A stretch of DNA of 64,000 bases from Cyclobacterium sp. SYSU L10401 (GCF_010993705.1 NZ_WOFO01000009.1:124001-188000); one strand, 5' to 3'; shown: positions 1 to 10,143, numbered from the stretch's first letter. The notes: generated by a model not told the origin, from the letters alone. Numbers and translations: made by a program.

Positions 1-245
1 ATCCGGGAAAGCTGGTCTTTAATGGTTTTATCCTGATCTATAGTGGGTACGTTGTGGTCTGGAGTGGCCACTGTCCTTTCGGGAAACATCACCTTGTTGC
101 CTCTTTTTTCCAGATTCAGGAATGCCACCGGGCTGGTCACTTCATGGATAAAATGCTTATCTATGAAAAACACATCCGGCCCATCCGGTATAGATTTGAT
201 CACATGTGCATCCCAAATCTTATCAAATAATGTTTTCTTCTCCAT
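1..245 (-). CDS. leuC: 3-isopropylmalate dehydratase large subunit, N-terminal part
   Basis: Reading the minus strand from an ATG at 245 gives a protein starting MEKKTLFDKIWDAHVI, followed by FIDKHFIHEVTSPVAF and VATPDHNVPT. This is the N-terminus of the LeuC aconitase-family subunit, which with LeuD isomerises 2-isopropylmalate to 3-isopropylmalate in leucine synthesis, using a 4Fe-4S cluster. The gene runs off the left edge, so only about 81 residues are visible and the cluster cysteines lie outside. It follows leuA by 21 bp and is probably the next gene of the ilv-leu operon. The family call is firm. Confidence 0.93.
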   Translation of the reverse strand, partial: MEKKTLFDKIWDAHVIKSIPDGPDVFFIDKHFIHEVTSPVAFLNLEKRGNKVMFPERTVATPDHNVPTIDQDKTIKDQLSR

Positions 246-266
246 TATGTTTAATTTTTTGTCAAC

Positions 267-1766
267 TTACTTGACGGGTAACTTATTTAAAGCATCTACG
301 AAAGCCTTGGCGGAAGCCAAAACAATATCTGTCTCAGAACCAAATCCGTGATAAGGCTTGCCTTCATGCATCAGGCGCATGTGCACCTTACAGGTGTCAT
401 CACTGCCCTTGGTCATGGCCTGAATCAGGAATTCATCCAGAACCACCTGATGGGAAATAAGCTGCTTAATGGACTTGATCACCGCATCTACCGGCCCATT
501 TCCTTTGGCAGTTCCATGCCTGACCTCATCTCCAATAGACAGACTGATCTCTGCACTGGCCTCGTCCCCTTCCTTGCCTTGATAGGAAATTTGCTCCAGG
601 GTGATAAAGGGGGAGTTTTCAATGTGCTCTCCCAAAAGGGAAAGGAGATCTTTTCTGCCAATGTCACGCTTGGCATCAGCTAAAACAAGAAAATCATCAT
701 AGATCTCATCCAGCTTTTCTTTATCAAATTCAAACCCAAGTAATTTCAGGTGATGCTTCAGGGCAGCCCTACCACTCCGTGCGGTAAGCACGATGGAAGA
801 TTCCTCTACCCCTACATCTCTGGGATCCATGATTTCATAGTTCTCCCTGTTCTTAAGCACCCCATCCTGATGTATTCCAGAGGAATGTGCAAAAGCATTT
901 CTGCCTACAATAGCCTTATTAGGCTGAATGGGCATGTTCATCAGCTTGGAAATGATCCTGCTGGTCTCGTATATTTTTTTGGTGTTGATGTCAGTATAAA
1001 CAGGAATTTCCTTGTGGCTTTTGATGGCCATGACGACCTCTTCCAGGGAAGTGTTACCAGCTCGCTCTCCTATACCATTCATGGTCACCTCCACCTGTCT
1101 GGCACCATTCAGGACTCCAGAAAGGCTGTTGGCAGTAGCCAAACCCAAATCATTGTGACAGTGCGTGGCGATTATGGCCTGATCAATATTGGAAACATTT
1201 TCTTTCAGGTGACGGATGATGTTCCCGTACTGCTCGGGCAAACAATAGCCGGTGGTGTCCGGTATATTGACTATCCTGGCGCCGGCTTTGATTACGGCTT
1301 CCAATATTCGGGTGAGAAATTCCGGATCCGCCCTGCCCGCATCTTCCGCATAAAATTCCACTTCTTCCACCAGGTTTCGGGCCAGTTTCACGGCCTTGAT
1401 GGCTTTTTCCATGACTGCCTCCGGGCTGCTCCTGAGTTTGTGTTGTATGTGATAACCCGACACCCCTATGCCCGTATGAATTCTGCTTTTTTTGGCAAAA
1501 CGCAAGGCCTCCGCCGCCACTTCAATGTCCTTTTCAACTGCCCTGGACAAGGCACATATCGTAGGGCGTTCTACTGCCTTCGATATTTCCACCACGGAAT
1601 TGAAATCCCCGGGACTGGATATGGGGAATCCAGCCTCGAGGATATCAACGCCCAGTTCTTCCAAAGCCTTGGCTACGACAATTTTCTCCCTGGTATCGAG
1701 TTGACAACCCGGTACCTGTTCACCATCCCTAAGGGTAGTATCGAATATCCAAAGCTTTTCTGACAT
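267..1766 (-). CDS. leuA: 2-isopropylmalate synthase
   Basis: This 499-residue protein condenses acetyl-CoA with 2-oxoisovalerate, the first committed step of leucine synthesis. The TIM-barrel N-terminus has the metal-binding start [13 protein letters not shown] (residues ~8-20), the HCHNDLGLA motif near residue 200 and NGIGERAGN near 230. The C-terminal ~130 residues match the LeuA regulatory domain that binds leucine in the family ([22 protein letters not shown]). Length is normal for the short (type I) class. It begins 3 bp after the ilvC stop, so it is probably co-transcribed and translationally coupled. Homocitrate or citramalate synthases are alternatives, but the ilv-leu operon context favours LeuA. 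Confidence 0.95.
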   Translation of the reverse strand: MSEKLWIFDTTLRDGEQVPGCQLDTREKIVVAKALEELGVDILEAGFPISSPGDFNSVVEISKAVERPTICALSRAVEKDIEVAAEALRFAKKSRIHTGIGVSGYHIQHKLRSSPEAVMEKAIKAVKLARNLVEEVEFYAEDAGRADPEFLTRILEAVIKAGARIVNIPDTTGYCLPEQYGNIIRHLKENVSNIDQAIIATHCHNDLGLATANSLSGVLNGARQVEVTMNGIGERAGNTSLEEVVMAIKSHKEIPVYTDINTKKIYETSRIISKLMNMPIQPNKAIVGRNAFAHSSGIHQDGVLKNRENYEIMDPRDVGVEESSIVLTARSGRAALKHHLKLLGFEFDKEKLDEIYDDFLVLADAKRDIGRKDLLSLLGEHIENSPFITLEQISYQGKEGDEASAEISLSIGDEVRHGTAKGNGPVDAVIKSIKQLISHQVVLDEFLIQAMTKGSDDTCKVHMRLMHEGKPYHGFGSETDIVLASAKAFVDALNKLPVK

Positions 1767-1769
1767 GAT

Positions 1770-2813
1770 TTAATTATTCTCCGGTCTTAATTTACGTACA
1801 GTTGCACCTGCCTGCCACATTTCTGAATCTCTCAATTCTTTCAATTCTTCTTCCAGTTTTACCCTGTAATCAGACTTGCTGTTCGATTCTATGGACTTGG
1901 CAGCTTCCTTACCTGCTTTTACACTATTATACAACTCTTCAAATACTGGTTTGGTGGCATCCCTGAACGGCTTCCACCAATCCAATGCTCCCCGCTGAGC
2001 AGTAGTAGAACAATTGGCATACATCCAATCCATACCGTTTTCTGCCACCAAAGGCATCAAACTTTGGGTAAGTTCTTCTACCGTTTCGTTGAAAGCCTCT
2101 GAAGGAGAATGGCCATTGGCTCGCAAAACATCATATTGAGCAGCAAATATGCCTTGAATGGCCCCCATCAATGTTCCCCTTTCACCAGTAAGATCCGAGG
2201 TCACTTCTTTGTAGAAGTCCGTTTCAAACAAATATCCGGAACCTACTCCTATACCCAGCGCTACTGCCCTGTCCCGGGCCTTCCCGGTAGCATCCTGGTA
2301 AATGGCAAATGAGGAATTCAAACCTCTTCCTTCAACAAACATTCTCCTCAATGAAGTTCCTGAGCCTTTTGGAGCTACCAGAATCACATCCACATCTTTG
2401 GGAGGAATAATGCCCGTCTGGTCCTTATAGGTTACGCCAAAACCATGGGAAAAATACAATGCTTTTCCAGCCTTAAGGTGCTTCTTTACAGTAGGCCAAA
2501 GGGCAATCTGTCCGGCATCAGACAACAAAAACTGAAGAATGGTACCCCTTTCGCAGGCTTCCTCCAATTCAAAAAGTGTTTCCCCGGGCACCCAGCCATC
2601 TGCAACGGCCTTGTCCCAGGTTTTGGAATCCTTGCGCTGACCTACAATGACATTGAACCCATTGTCCTTCAGGTTCAGGGCCTGTCCAGGTCCCTGCACA
2701 CCGTAGCCTAATACGGCAATAACCTCGTCTTTAAGTACTTCTTTGGCTTTCTCAAGAGGGAATTCCTCTCTTGTTACAACGTTTTCTTCAACTGTACCGA
2801 ACTTCAGTTTCAT
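1770..2813 (-). CDS. ilvC: ketol-acid reductoisomerase
   Basis: IlvC converts acetolactate (or acetohydroxybutyrate) to the dihydroxy acid using NADPH and Mg2+, the second common step to valine, leucine and isoleucine. The 347-residue protein has the Rossmann motif GYGVQGPGQALNLKDNG near residues 37-53. The KARI knotted domain follows, with acidic metal ligands around ETDFYKEVTSDLTGERG (residues ~198-214). Its length fits the short class I enzyme. It sits between ilvN (30-bp gap) and leuA (3-bp gap) in the minus-strand operon. Confidence 0.96.
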   Translation of the reverse strand: MKLKFGTVEENVVTREEFPLEKAKEVLKDEVIAVLGYGVQGPGQALNLKDNGFNVIVGQRKDSKTWDKAVADGWVPGETLFELEEACERGTILQFLLSDAGQIALWPTVKKHLKAGKALYFSHGFGVTYKDQTGIIPPKDVDVILVAPKGSGTSLRRMFVEGRGLNSSFAIYQDATGKARDRAVALGIGVGSGYLFETDFYKEVTSDLTGERGTLMGAIQGIFAAQYDVLRANGHSPSEAFNETVEELTQSLMPLVAENGMDWMYANCSTTAQRGALDWWKPFRDATKPVFEELYNSVKAGKEAAKSIESNSKSDYRVKLEEELKELRDSEMWQAGATVRKLRPENN

Positions 2814-2843
2814 AATTATATGTTAAAATTAATTTTAAATAGT

Positions 2844-3344
2844 TTACAAATATTTATCAATGGTTTCCATTGGTTTGGCCACAGCCACTCTTCCGGACCT
2901 TACGAATTCCAATACATTGAAATCCTTAAGTACCTCCAGTAACTCCTGGGTTTCCTCCTTGTGTCCCGTCATTTCAACCACCACAAAGTCCTTCTCAGCG
3001 GATATGATCCTTGCATTGTGCTGGCGGATCACCCTTTCCAAGCCAGAATCAATGTTGTCGATTGGAATTTTATATAAGGCAATTTCCTGAAAAACCATTT
3101 CATCGTCCAGGTAATAAAAAGCCTTGATCACGTCTATGATCTTTTCTATCTGCTTGGATAACTGAATGATCTGTTCCTCGGTGGTATGGACCACAATGGT
3201 GATTCTGTAGATTCCCTCTTCCCTGCTTTCTGAGGCAGTAAACCCATCAATATTAATGCCTCTACGGGTGAAAATCAGCGTGATTCTGCTGAGTATGCCT
3301 ATGAAATTTTCTGTAAAAACAGAAATGGTATATCTTTTATTCAT
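2844..3344 (-). CDS. ilvN: acetolactate synthase small (regulatory) subunit
   Basis: This is the regulatory subunit of acetohydroxyacid synthase; in the family its ACT domain binds valine and activates the catalytic subunit. The protein starts MNKRYTISVFTENFIGILSRIT, the classic ACT beginning, with RRGINIDGFT following; the C-terminal half carries the second ALS_ss domain. I chose the ATG at 3344, five bases after the ilvB stop. A TTG at 3353 would add three residues and overlap ilvB by 4 bp. About 166 residues, normal for this subunit. Confidence 0.93.
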   Translation of the reverse strand: MNKRYTISVFTENFIGILSRITLIFTRRGINIDGFTASESREEGIYRITIVVHTTEEQIIQLSKQIEKIIDVIKAFYYLDDEMVFQEIALYKIPIDNIDSGLERVIRQHNARIISAEKDFVVVEMTGHKEETQELLEVLKDFNVLEFVRSGRVAVAKPMETIDKYL

Positions 3345-3349
3345 CTGGA

Positions 3350-5044
3350 TCAACTAAGTCTAACTTCCTCCACTGAACTTCCTGATGCGATCATCGGAAA
3401 TACATTGTCTTCTTTTTCTACCACTACTTCAAGGAAATAGGGGCCTTCATGTACGAACATTTCGGCTACTGCCTGACGCAAGTCACCCCTAACATCCACT
3501 TTCTGTACCTTGAAATTATAGGCATCAGCTATTTTAATAAAATCCGGATTGTCCAACTCTGTAAAGGAATAGCGCTTGTCAAAAAACAATTGCTGCCACT
3601 GCCGTACCATACCCAGGAAATTATTATTCAACAATACCACTTTTACGGGTGCCTTGGTCTGCATGATGGTACCCAGTTCCTGAAAGGTCATTTGTATACC
3701 GCCATCTCCAACCACACAGATGACCTGCCTGTTGTAATCATGCAGTTGCGCTCCCAGTGCTGCCGGAAGGGCAAAACCCATGGTTCCCAAGCCACCTGAA
3801 GTCACCTGAGTACGGGTGGTTTTGTATTCAAAATACCTCCAGGCCACCATCTGATGTTGTCCTACATCTGTTACCAAAATGGCATCATCCGCTTTAAATT
3901 CATTGATATGGCGGATTACCTCTCCCATGGTCAATCCTACTTTGGTAGGTGAAAGGTCATTCCCTACTACTACCCTTTTTTCCTCAGCTTCCAGTTTACG
4001 AAAGGCAGCAATCCACTCCTCGTGAGACTTCCTGTCTACCTTTTCGGTAAGTTTTTCCAGGCTTATCCGGCAATCTCCCAAAACGGCTACCTCACATTTT
4101 ACATTTTTATCTATCTCAGCAGGATCCAGTTCCAGATGAATAACTTTTGCCTGCTTGGCGTAACGTTTTACATCTCCGGTAACCCGGTCGTCAAAACGCA
4201 TACCAACTGCAATCAATACATCACATTGGTTGGTCAATAAGTTTGGCCCATAATTGCCATGCATTCCCAACTTTCCTACATAATTGGGATGGTCTTCCGA
4301 TATGGCACCTGTTCCCAACAAAGTACAGGCCGCCGGTATACCGGATTTGTCGAGAAAATCCTGCAGGGCCTTTTCAGCTTTACCCAATACCACACCCTGA
4401 CCAAATAGTACATAAGGTCTATTGGCCTCGTTGATGAGTTTTGCTGCCTTGGCTATGATACTTTCCTCTACCTTCGGATAGGGCCTGTAGGAGCGGATAT
4501 TCAGGCAAGGGACATAATTAAATTCTCCCATGGCTGTTTGTGCATCCTTGGTGATATCAATCAACACCGGCCCGGGTCTTCCAGAGCGGGCTATGTGAAA
4601 GCCCTTGGCAATGGCAGGGGCAATTTCCTCTACTTTTCGAACCTGAATATTCCACTTAGTAGCCGGCATCGATATGCCCACTACGTCGGTTTCCTGAAAA
4701 GCATCCGTTCCCAACAGGTGTGAAGCTACTTGTCCGGTAATACAAACCAGAGGTGTACTGTCTATAAGGGCGTCAGCCATTCCTGTGATCAAATTGGTAG
4801 CTCCCGGGCCTGAAGTTGCCATGCAGACTCCCACATGTCCCGAAACCCTGGCATAGCCCTGAGCGGCGTGTATGGCTCCCTGCTCGTGCCTGGTCAGAAT
4901 GTGCTGGATGTGATCCATATAATCGTACAGGGCATCATATACCGGCATGATGGCCCCGCCGGGGTAGCCAAAAATATATCTGGCATTTTCAGCCACCAAT
5001 GACTTGATGACAATTTCAGCCCCTCTTATTTGGGAATCATTCAT
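3350..5044 (-). CDS. ilvB: acetolactate synthase large (catalytic) subunit
   Basis: This thiamine-diphosphate enzyme forms 2-acetolactate or 2-aceto-2-hydroxybutyrate from pyruvate. Its 564 residues show the three expected domains: an N-terminal PYR domain with the catalytic glutamate in RHEQGAIHAAQGYAR (~residue 54), a middle FAD-binding-like domain, and a C-terminal PP domain with the ThDP motif GDGGIQMTFQELGT...NNNFLGMVRQWQ (~450-490). It lies between ilvD (5-bp gap) and ilvN. The operon has one catalytic and one regulatory gene, the standard valine-inhibited arrangement. Confidence 0.96.
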   Translation of the reverse strand: MNDSQIRGAEIVIKSLVAENARYIFGYPGGAIMPVYDALYDYMDHIQHILTRHEQGAIHAAQGYARVSGHVGVCMATSGPGATNLITGMADALIDSTPLVCITGQVASHLLGTDAFQETDVVGISMPATKWNIQVRKVEEIAPAIAKGFHIARSGRPGPVLIDITKDAQTAMGEFNYVPCLNIRSYRPYPKVEESIIAKAAKLINEANRPYVLFGQGVVLGKAEKALQDFLDKSGIPAACTLLGTGAISEDHPNYVGKLGMHGNYGPNLLTNQCDVLIAVGMRFDDRVTGDVKRYAKQAKVIHLELDPAEIDKNVKCEVAVLGDCRISLEKLTEKVDRKSHEEWIAAFRKLEAEEKRVVVGNDLSPTKVGLTMGEVIRHINEFKADDAILVTDVGQHQMVAWRYFEYKTTRTQVTSGGLGTMGFALPAALGAQLHDYNRQVICVVGDGGIQMTFQELGTIMQTKAPVKVVLLNNNFLGMVRQWQQLFFDKRYSFTELDNPDFIKIADAYNFKVQKVDVRGDLRQAVAEMFVHEGPYFLEVVVEKEDNVFPMIASGSSVEEVRLS

Positions 5045-5049
5045 AATCG

Positions 5050-6732
5050 TTAACTTTTATCTGTCACGCACCCTTCGGATGCCGTAGAAACTAACTGAGA
5101 ATATTTTTTTAGCGTTCCATTTAAATGGCTTAAATCTTTGTTAACCCAGGTTTTTTTTCTCTCTGCAAAGGTTTCATCCGAAACATTACAGCTGATTTCC
5201 AGGTTTTCCGCATTGATGGTGACAATGTCACCATTCTGTAGAAGTCCTATCGGCCCACCTGCATAGGCTTCTGGTGTCACATGACCGACCACAAACCCGT
5301 GGGTACCTCCGGAAAACCGGCCATCAGTAATCAAAGCCACATCTGAGCCCAGTCCAGAGCCAATAATGATAGATGTTGGTTTCAGCATTTCCGGCATCCC
5401 GGGTCCACCCTTGGGACCCACATACCTGATTACCACCACATCACCTTTTTGGACTTCCTGGTTTTTCATGGCATCATTGGCTTCCTGCTCTGAATTGTAA
5501 ACTTTTGCCGGCCCAGTGAAGGAAACACCTTCTTTTCCGGAAATTTTCGCTACGGCGCCCTCAGGTGCCAGGTTGCCGTTGAGTATACACAAGTGACCGG
5601 TAGCCTTGATCGGGTCTTCCAGAGGATGGATCACAGATCCCTTTTCTGCCCTGACCGGGGCTACATTAGCCAGATTTTCCGCTATGGTCTTACCCGTTAC
5701 GGTCATGCAATCCCCATGCAGCAAACCATTTTCCAACAGGTATTTCATAAATGCCGGAAGCCCACCTTGCTCATGCAGGTCTTCCATCAGGTATTTTCCG
5801 CTGGGCTTGAAATCCCCCAAAACAGGCGTTGTCGCATTGATCCTCTTAAAGTCTTCCAAGCCAAAATCTATCCCGGCTGTCCTGGCTATGGCCAGCAAAT
5901 GCAATACCGCATTGGTGCTTCCTGCCAAAGCCACCACTACCCTTACGGCATTTTCCAGGCTCTTCCGGGTGAGGATATCTTTCGGTTTTAGATCCATGGC
6001 CAGCAAATTGGCGATGAATTCGCCTGCCGCCTCACATTCTGCTTCCTTTTCCCTGGAATTTGCAGGGTTAGAGGCACTATATGGCAGGGAAAGTCCCATT
6101 GCTTCAATGGCAGAAGACATGGTGTTTGCTGTATACATGCCTCCACATGCCCCGGCACCCGGACAGGCGTTTTTGATCACACCCATATAATCCTCATCTG
6201 AGATCTCGTCCTTGATGCGTTTTCCATAAGCTTCAAAAGCAGAAACGATATTCAGCTTCTCTCCTTTATATTTTCCGGAACGGATCGTGCCGCCATAGAC
6301 CATGATAGCGGGTCGATTCACACGCAACATACCCATGATGGCACCAGGCATGTTTTTGTCACAGCCAGCTACCGCTACGATGCCATCAAAAGAATGGCCC
6401 AAAATAAATGACTCTATAGAATCAGCTATGATCTCCCTGGAAGGCAAACTGTAACGCATACCTGCCGTACCCATGGAAATCCCGTCACTGATACCTATCG
6501 TGTTGAAAACCATTCCAGTCAGCTTAGATTTCACCGTAGCAGCCTTGATGGCTTTTGCAAAATCATTGAGGTGCATGTTACAGGGATTGCTTTCATAGCC
6601 ACAGCTTGCCACCCCCACAAAGGGCTGTTTCATCTTTTCATCTGTAAGACCTGTGGCATACAACATGGCCATTGAAGCAGGATTCTCCTGGTTATCACTT
6701 ACCTCCCAACTGTGTTTTTTTGAATTACTCAT
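5050..6732 (-). CDS. ilvD: dihydroxy-acid dehydratase
   Basis: IlvD dehydrates the 2,3-dihydroxy acids to 2-oxo acids, the third common step of branched-chain amino-acid synthesis, using an Fe-S cluster. The 560-residue protein shows the cluster-binding cysteine motifs CGYESNPCN (~residues 44-52), GCDKNMPGA (~123-131) and [16 protein letters not shown] (~190-205). The C-terminal half has [21 protein letters not shown]. It is the first gene of the minus-strand operon. Its 5' leader encodes an Ile/Leu/Val-rich peptide and a terminator hairpin, so expression is probably controlled by attenuation. Confidence 0.96.
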   Translation of the reverse strand: MSNSKKHSWEVSDNQENPASMAMLYATGLTDEKMKQPFVGVASCGYESNPCNMHLNDFAKAIKAATVKSKLTGMVFNTIGISDGISMGTAGMRYSLPSREIIADSIESFILGHSFDGIVAVAGCDKNMPGAIMGMLRVNRPAIMVYGGTIRSGKYKGEKLNIVSAFEAYGKRIKDEISDEDYMGVIKNACPGAGACGGMYTANTMSSAIEAMGLSLPYSASNPANSREKEAECEAAGEFIANLLAMDLKPKDILTRKSLENAVRVVVALAGSTNAVLHLLAIARTAGIDFGLEDFKRINATTPVLGDFKPSGKYLMEDLHEQGGLPAFMKYLLENGLLHGDCMTVTGKTIAENLANVAPVRAEKGSVIHPLEDPIKATGHLCILNGNLAPEGAVAKISGKEGVSFTGPAKVYNSEQEANDAMKNQEVQKGDVVVIRYVGPKGGPGMPEMLKPTSIIIGSGLGSDVALITDGRFSGGTHGFVVGHVTPEAYAGGPIGLLQNGDIVTINAENLEISCNVSDETFAERKKTWVNKDLSHLNGTLKKYSQLVSTASEGCVTDKS

Positions 6733-6774
6733 TTATTTTTTATCGGTTTTCGGTTTTTTAACAACTAGCTTTAT

Positions 6775-6806
6775 AAAAAAAAGTGCTTCAATCGAATGAA
6801 GCACTT
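6775..6806 (-). terminator. attenuator hairpin ahead of ilvD
   Basis: On the minus strand AAGTGCTTC, an 8-nt loop and GAAGCACTT (6806 to 6781) form a 9-bp stem followed at once by a run of T residues: an intrinsic terminator in the ilvD leader. An upstream stretch with GATGAAGCGCT (minus strand, about 6846-6836) can pair with AGTGCTTCATT of the stem. That would form a competing antiterminator. Together with the leader peptide this is the layout of an amino-acid attenuator. Confidence 0.85.
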
Positions 6807-6850
6807 TATTGAATTTTTCTATCAGCAATAGATCAGCGCTTCATCCCCTA

Positions 6851-6898
6851 CTAGATGATAATGACGATAAGTACGACAAGGCTGACCAGAATGAACAT
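6851..6898 (-). CDS. ilv operon leader peptide (attenuation)
   Basis: A 15-codon ORF reads MFILVSLVVLIVIII followed by TAG. Twelve of the fourteen residues after Met are Ile, Leu or Val, the three end products of the operon. It lies about 120 bp upstream of ilvD, with an intrinsic terminator and a possible antiterminator between them. In known ilv/leu attenuators, ribosome stalling on such control codons when charged tRNA is scarce favours the antiterminator and lets the operon be transcribed. The peptide itself is not expected to have another job. The sequence evidence is strong; expression is inferred. Confidence 0.87.
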   Translation of the reverse strand: MFILVSLVVLIVIII

Positions 6899-7281
6899 AT
6901 TTCTTTTTTTTATGGGATTTGATACCCCTTTGGTTATAATGATAATGCAATATTAAAACCCATAATCCATACTTACAATATTTTATTTCATTTTTTAATT
7001 TGAGAGAAATAATAATATTATGTAATTGAAATAATAATAGGAATTTTAGTTTAATATTAAGTATTCTGTAGAATTTAATTTTTTAAATTTTATTAATGTA
7101 AAAAATTTCAAAATATTATTCTGATGCAAACTTTTGTTAATTTTTTTCCTGAAAACAGGCATTTACGGTTCCCTTTGCCGGGCTTTATCCCCCATTTGGT
7201 TTTTCATTCAGATGAATTGTCCTGCAGCTTAAAAAATATTCACCGCATTATTTTACTTTTGGGTTCAAAAGGCATTATATC
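6899..7281. promoter_or_regulatory. AT-rich divergent spacer (ilv operon and ispE)
   Basis: About 380 bp without a credible gene separate the ilv leader (minus) from ispE (plus). It is very AT-rich with many TAAT and TTTAAA runs, and should hold both divergent promoters. I could not point with confidence to a Bacteroidota -7/-33 promoter pair on either strand. Confidence 0.4.
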
Positions 7282-8091
7282 ATGATCACTTTTCCGAACG
7301 CAAAAATCAATTTGGGGCTGCAAATTTTTCATAAAAGAAAAGACAACTTCCATGAAATCAGCACCTGCATGTACCCCATTCCCCTTACAGAGGCCCTGGA
7401 AATAATCCCATCAGAAACCTTCAGCTTTGGCAGTACCGGGATAGACATCCCTGGTGAAAAAGAGGGCAACCTGGTTTTAAAAGCTTATCGTTTATTGGCC
7501 GCAGATTTTCCGCAAATATCCCCTGTTCAAATCCACCTTCATAAAAAAATCCCCATGGGAGCAGGCTTGGGTGGAGGATCTGCAGACGCAGCTTTTGCAC
7601 TGAAAATGTTAAATGAAATCTTTGAGTTGAATTTGGATTCGCAAAAACTTGAATCATATGCGGGCTTGCTGGGCAGCGATTGTCCTTTTTTCATAGAAAA
7701 CAAAACCCAAATTGCCACTGGCAGGGGAGAAATACTTCAACCGGCAGCGGTAAAGCTTTCTGGCCATTGGCTCTACCTGATTCACCCAGGCATCCATATC
7801 AGTACCCAGGAGGCTTATGCAGGTGTGAAACCCTGCTCCGATCAGAAAGACCTGCAAAGTATCCTGGCCAGCCCTTCCACCTGGCAAACGGATCTTGTCA
7901 ATGATTTCGAGAACAGCCTGTTTAAAAATCATCCCGAACTGGAAGCCATCAAATCATCCTTGTATGAGGCGGGAGCCTGGTATGCGGCCATGTCAGGCTC
8001 AGGCTCAGCTGTATTTGGACTTTTTTCGGAAGCTCCCGGGAAACTTACTTTTCCTGATCAATATTTCCAATGCTGTTTAGAACTCAAATAA
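7282..8091 (+). CDS. ispE: 4-diphosphocytidyl-2-C-methyl-D-erythritol kinase
   Basis: IspE phosphorylates the 2-hydroxyl of CDP-methylerythritol in the MEP isoprenoid pathway. The 269-residue protein begins FPNAKINLGLQI, the substrate-binding start, with the GHMP-kinase ATP loop PMGAGLGGGSADAA near residue 92, GSDCPFF near 130 and a C-terminal GSGSAVFGLF loop. Size is typical. It is a single gene, convergent with the DMT permease (3-bp gap). The call is secure from motif order. Confidence 0.95.
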   Translation: MITFPNAKINLGLQIFHKRKDNFHEISTCMYPIPLTEALEIIPSETFSFGSTGIDIPGEKEGNLVLKAYRLLAADFPQISPVQIHLHKKIPMGAGLGGGSADAAFALKMLNEIFELNLDSQKLESYAGLLGSDCPFFIENKTQIATGRGEILQPAAVKLSGHWLYLIHPGIHISTQEAYAGVKPCSDQKDLQSILASPSTWQTDLVNDFENSLFKNHPELEAIKSSLYEAGAWYAAMSGSGSAVFGLFSEAPGKLTFPDQYFQCCLELK

Positions 8092-8094
8092 TTT

Positions 8095-9012
8095 TTATTG
8101 CAAGCGGCGCAATTGCCGGGTCATTTTTTTCTTTAACGCGTATTGGATTACCGGGTACAAAAACACTGAAGAAAGAATGATCACCGTACCCAGATAAAAA
8201 CCCGGTGTCATTTTTTCCTTTTCTCCAAAAACCAGAACGGCAAGCAGGATCCCATAGACCGGTTCCATATTGATGGTCAGGTTTATGGCAAATGCCGTAA
8301 CCCTTTTCATTAAATTCACAGAGGCGGTGAACGCAAAAACCGTACAGACCTGTGAGAGAATCAGCAACCAGAACCAATCCTGAGCACTTGGCAACCAACT
8401 GATACTCCCTTCTGAAAAGTAGGCAGCATATAATGGCAAAAATAACATGGCCGCCAGGCAGGCGCCCATCATTTCATAGAGGGTGATGACAAAGGGACTA
8501 CTTGATTTGATCAATCGTCCATTGACTACGGTAAATATGGCACCTATAAGGGCAGAAAAAACAGCCATGCTCAACCCCAGCCAATAGCCGGTTTCAAATT
8601 TAAATATGACTATCAGACCTACTATTACCAGCAACCCCAGAAAAATCTCATACCATTTGATCGGTTCCCGGTTTACCAGAGGCTCAATGATCGCCGTCCA
8701 AAGCGTGCAAGTAGCCATTCCTGCCAGGCAAACCGAGGCGGTAGATACCTGCGCCGCCCAAAAAAACAAGATCCAATGTGCTCCAATCAGGCCACCAGTA
8801 AGCAGAAATTTTCCAAAATTCGACCAACTGACTGCTGCGGGTCTTTTCTTTAATTTAATCAAAATAAATAGTCCTGCACTGGCCAGAAATGTTCTGTAAA
8901 TAACGATTTCTACAGGTGGAAGGGAAATCAGCAGACCCAAAACGGCTGTAAATCCCCAGATCAGGACCACCAGGTGAAGCCATAGGTAATCTTTTGCTGT
9001 GGCAAGCTCCAT
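8095..9012 (-). CDS. DMT-superfamily (EamA) transporter
   Basis: This 305-residue inner-membrane protein has about ten hydrophobic segments in two EamA halves; typical EamA sequence includes LHLVVLIWGFTAVLG at the start, and VYGILLAVLVFGEKEKMTP near the C-terminus. Members export amino acids, metabolites or other small molecules; the substrate cannot be told. It starts 1 bp after the stop of the upstream LptF/G-type gene and may be co-transcribed with it. Confidence 0.85.
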   Translation of the reverse strand: MELATAKDYLWLHLVVLIWGFTAVLGLLISLPPVEIVIYRTFLASAGLFILIKLKKRPAAVSWSNFGKFLLTGGLIGAHWILFFWAAQVSTASVCLAGMATCTLWTAIIEPLVNREPIKWYEIFLGLLVIVGLIVIFKFETGYWLGLSMAVFSALIGAIFTVVNGRLIKSSSPFVITLYEMMGACLAAMLFLPLYAAYFSEGSISWLPSAQDWFWLLILSQVCTVFAFTASVNLMKRVTAFAINLTINMEPVYGILLAVLVFGEKEKMTPGFYLGTVIILSSVFLYPVIQYALKKKMTRQLRRLQ

Positions 9013-9013
9013 T

Positions 9014-10087
9014 TTACCTGGGTACCGTTTTGTATAAAATCAATCCGGTCAGCCCAAAGACCATGTTGGGTATCCAGACGGCCAATACCGGATAGGCTGT
9101 TCCGGCCTCTGCAAAGGTCCGCGATAGCAGAAAAAGGATGATGTACACAAATGCCAGCAGAAAGCCAAGGGCAATCTTAAATCCAGAGCCCCCCCTGGTC
9201 TTTTTCGCAGAGACAATGACCCCGATAAAAGTGAGGAGTATGGCCGCAAAGGGAGACATGTAACGCACATACTTTTCTATGCGGTAGAAACTGATGTTAT
9301 CCGCCCCCCTTTCCTCCAAAATAGTAATCTGTTTATTTAGCTCCGGAAGAGTTAAGGTTTCGTGGTGGTTCAGAGGCAGGTCAAAATCATTGGGGGTAAT
9401 GGATAAGGTCGTATCCATCTCATCTCCGGTATCCCATTTCTCCCCCATTTCCTGCAATGCCCGAAGCTTCCAGTTTCTTGCATTCCATGCATTAGAGGTG
9501 GTATCCCAAACGATCCGGTCTGCCGAAAACTTGGATATTAACTCCCCTCCTTCAATATGTTCCAACGTGAAATTGTAACCGGTATTGGCCGAAGTATAAT
9601 ACCTGGATATGTAGGCATAGACATCTGGCGCCACCTTGATGTGTATGTTTTGCTGATTGGACTGCTGCTGTTTGTCCAGGTACTCCACCTTAAATTGTGA
9701 AACTCCCGCAGTAGCCACTGGCAAAACCCAGCCATTGAGCAAAAAACTAACTACTGCAATCAAAATGGCAGATAGGAGAAAAGGAACCAGCATCCGCATA
9801 AAACTTACCCCACTGCTTAATATCGCAATGATCTCCGTTCTGCCGGCCATTTTTGAGGTAATAAAAATTACGGAAATAAAAACGGTAATGGGTGTAAGCA
9901 GATTATTCAAATACAAACCATAATTCAGCATGTACTGCAAGACCTCACTGGTGGGGACATTATTCCTGATATAGGTATCATTTTTCTCCGTGAAATCCAG
10001 CACCAGAACTACCATGATCAGCATCAAAACCACAAAGAGGTAGGTTTTGAGAAAATCCTTTATGATCAATTTGTCCAATAGCTTCAT
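9014..10087 (-). CDS. LptF/LptG (YjgP/YjgQ) family permease
   Basis: A 357-residue membrane protein with transmembrane segments grouped near both ends and a ~150-residue periplasmic-like region between (residues ~130-270), the layout of LptF/LptG. The N-terminal start KLLDKLIIKDFLKTYLFVVLML matches the family's LDRYIxKxFLxTF-like beginning. In Gram-negative bacteria LptF and LptG form the ABC permease with LptB that extracts lipopolysaccharide. I cannot say whether this is the F or G paralogue. It lies between tgt and the DMT gene on the minus strand. Confidence 0.88.
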   Translation of the reverse strand: MKLLDKLIIKDFLKTYLFVVLMLIMVVLVLDFTEKNDTYIRNNVPTSEVLQYMLNYGLYLNNLLTPITVFISVIFITSKMAGRTEIIAILSSGVSFMRMLVPFLLSAILIAVVSFLLNGWVLPVATAGVSQFKVEYLDKQQQSNQQNIHIKVAPDVYAYISRYYTSANTGYNFTLEHIEGGELISKFSADRIVWDTTSNAWNARNWKLRALQEMGEKWDTGDEMDTTLSITPNDFDLPLNHHETLTLPELNKQITILEERGADNISFYRIEKYVRYMSPFAAILLTFIGVIVSAKKTRGGSGFKIALGFLLAFVYIILFLLSRTFAEAGTAYPVLAVWIPNMVFGLTGLILYKTVPR

Positions 10088-10143
10088 TTCAACTGGCTTT
10101 CTTATACATGTAAGAGAGAAAAACGGATTTCATATCAGTAGGT

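Noticed and set aside
750-1763. Long plus-strand frame (337 codons) opposite leuA
   Set aside because: Antisense shadow of leuA; composition and lack of motifs show it is not coding.
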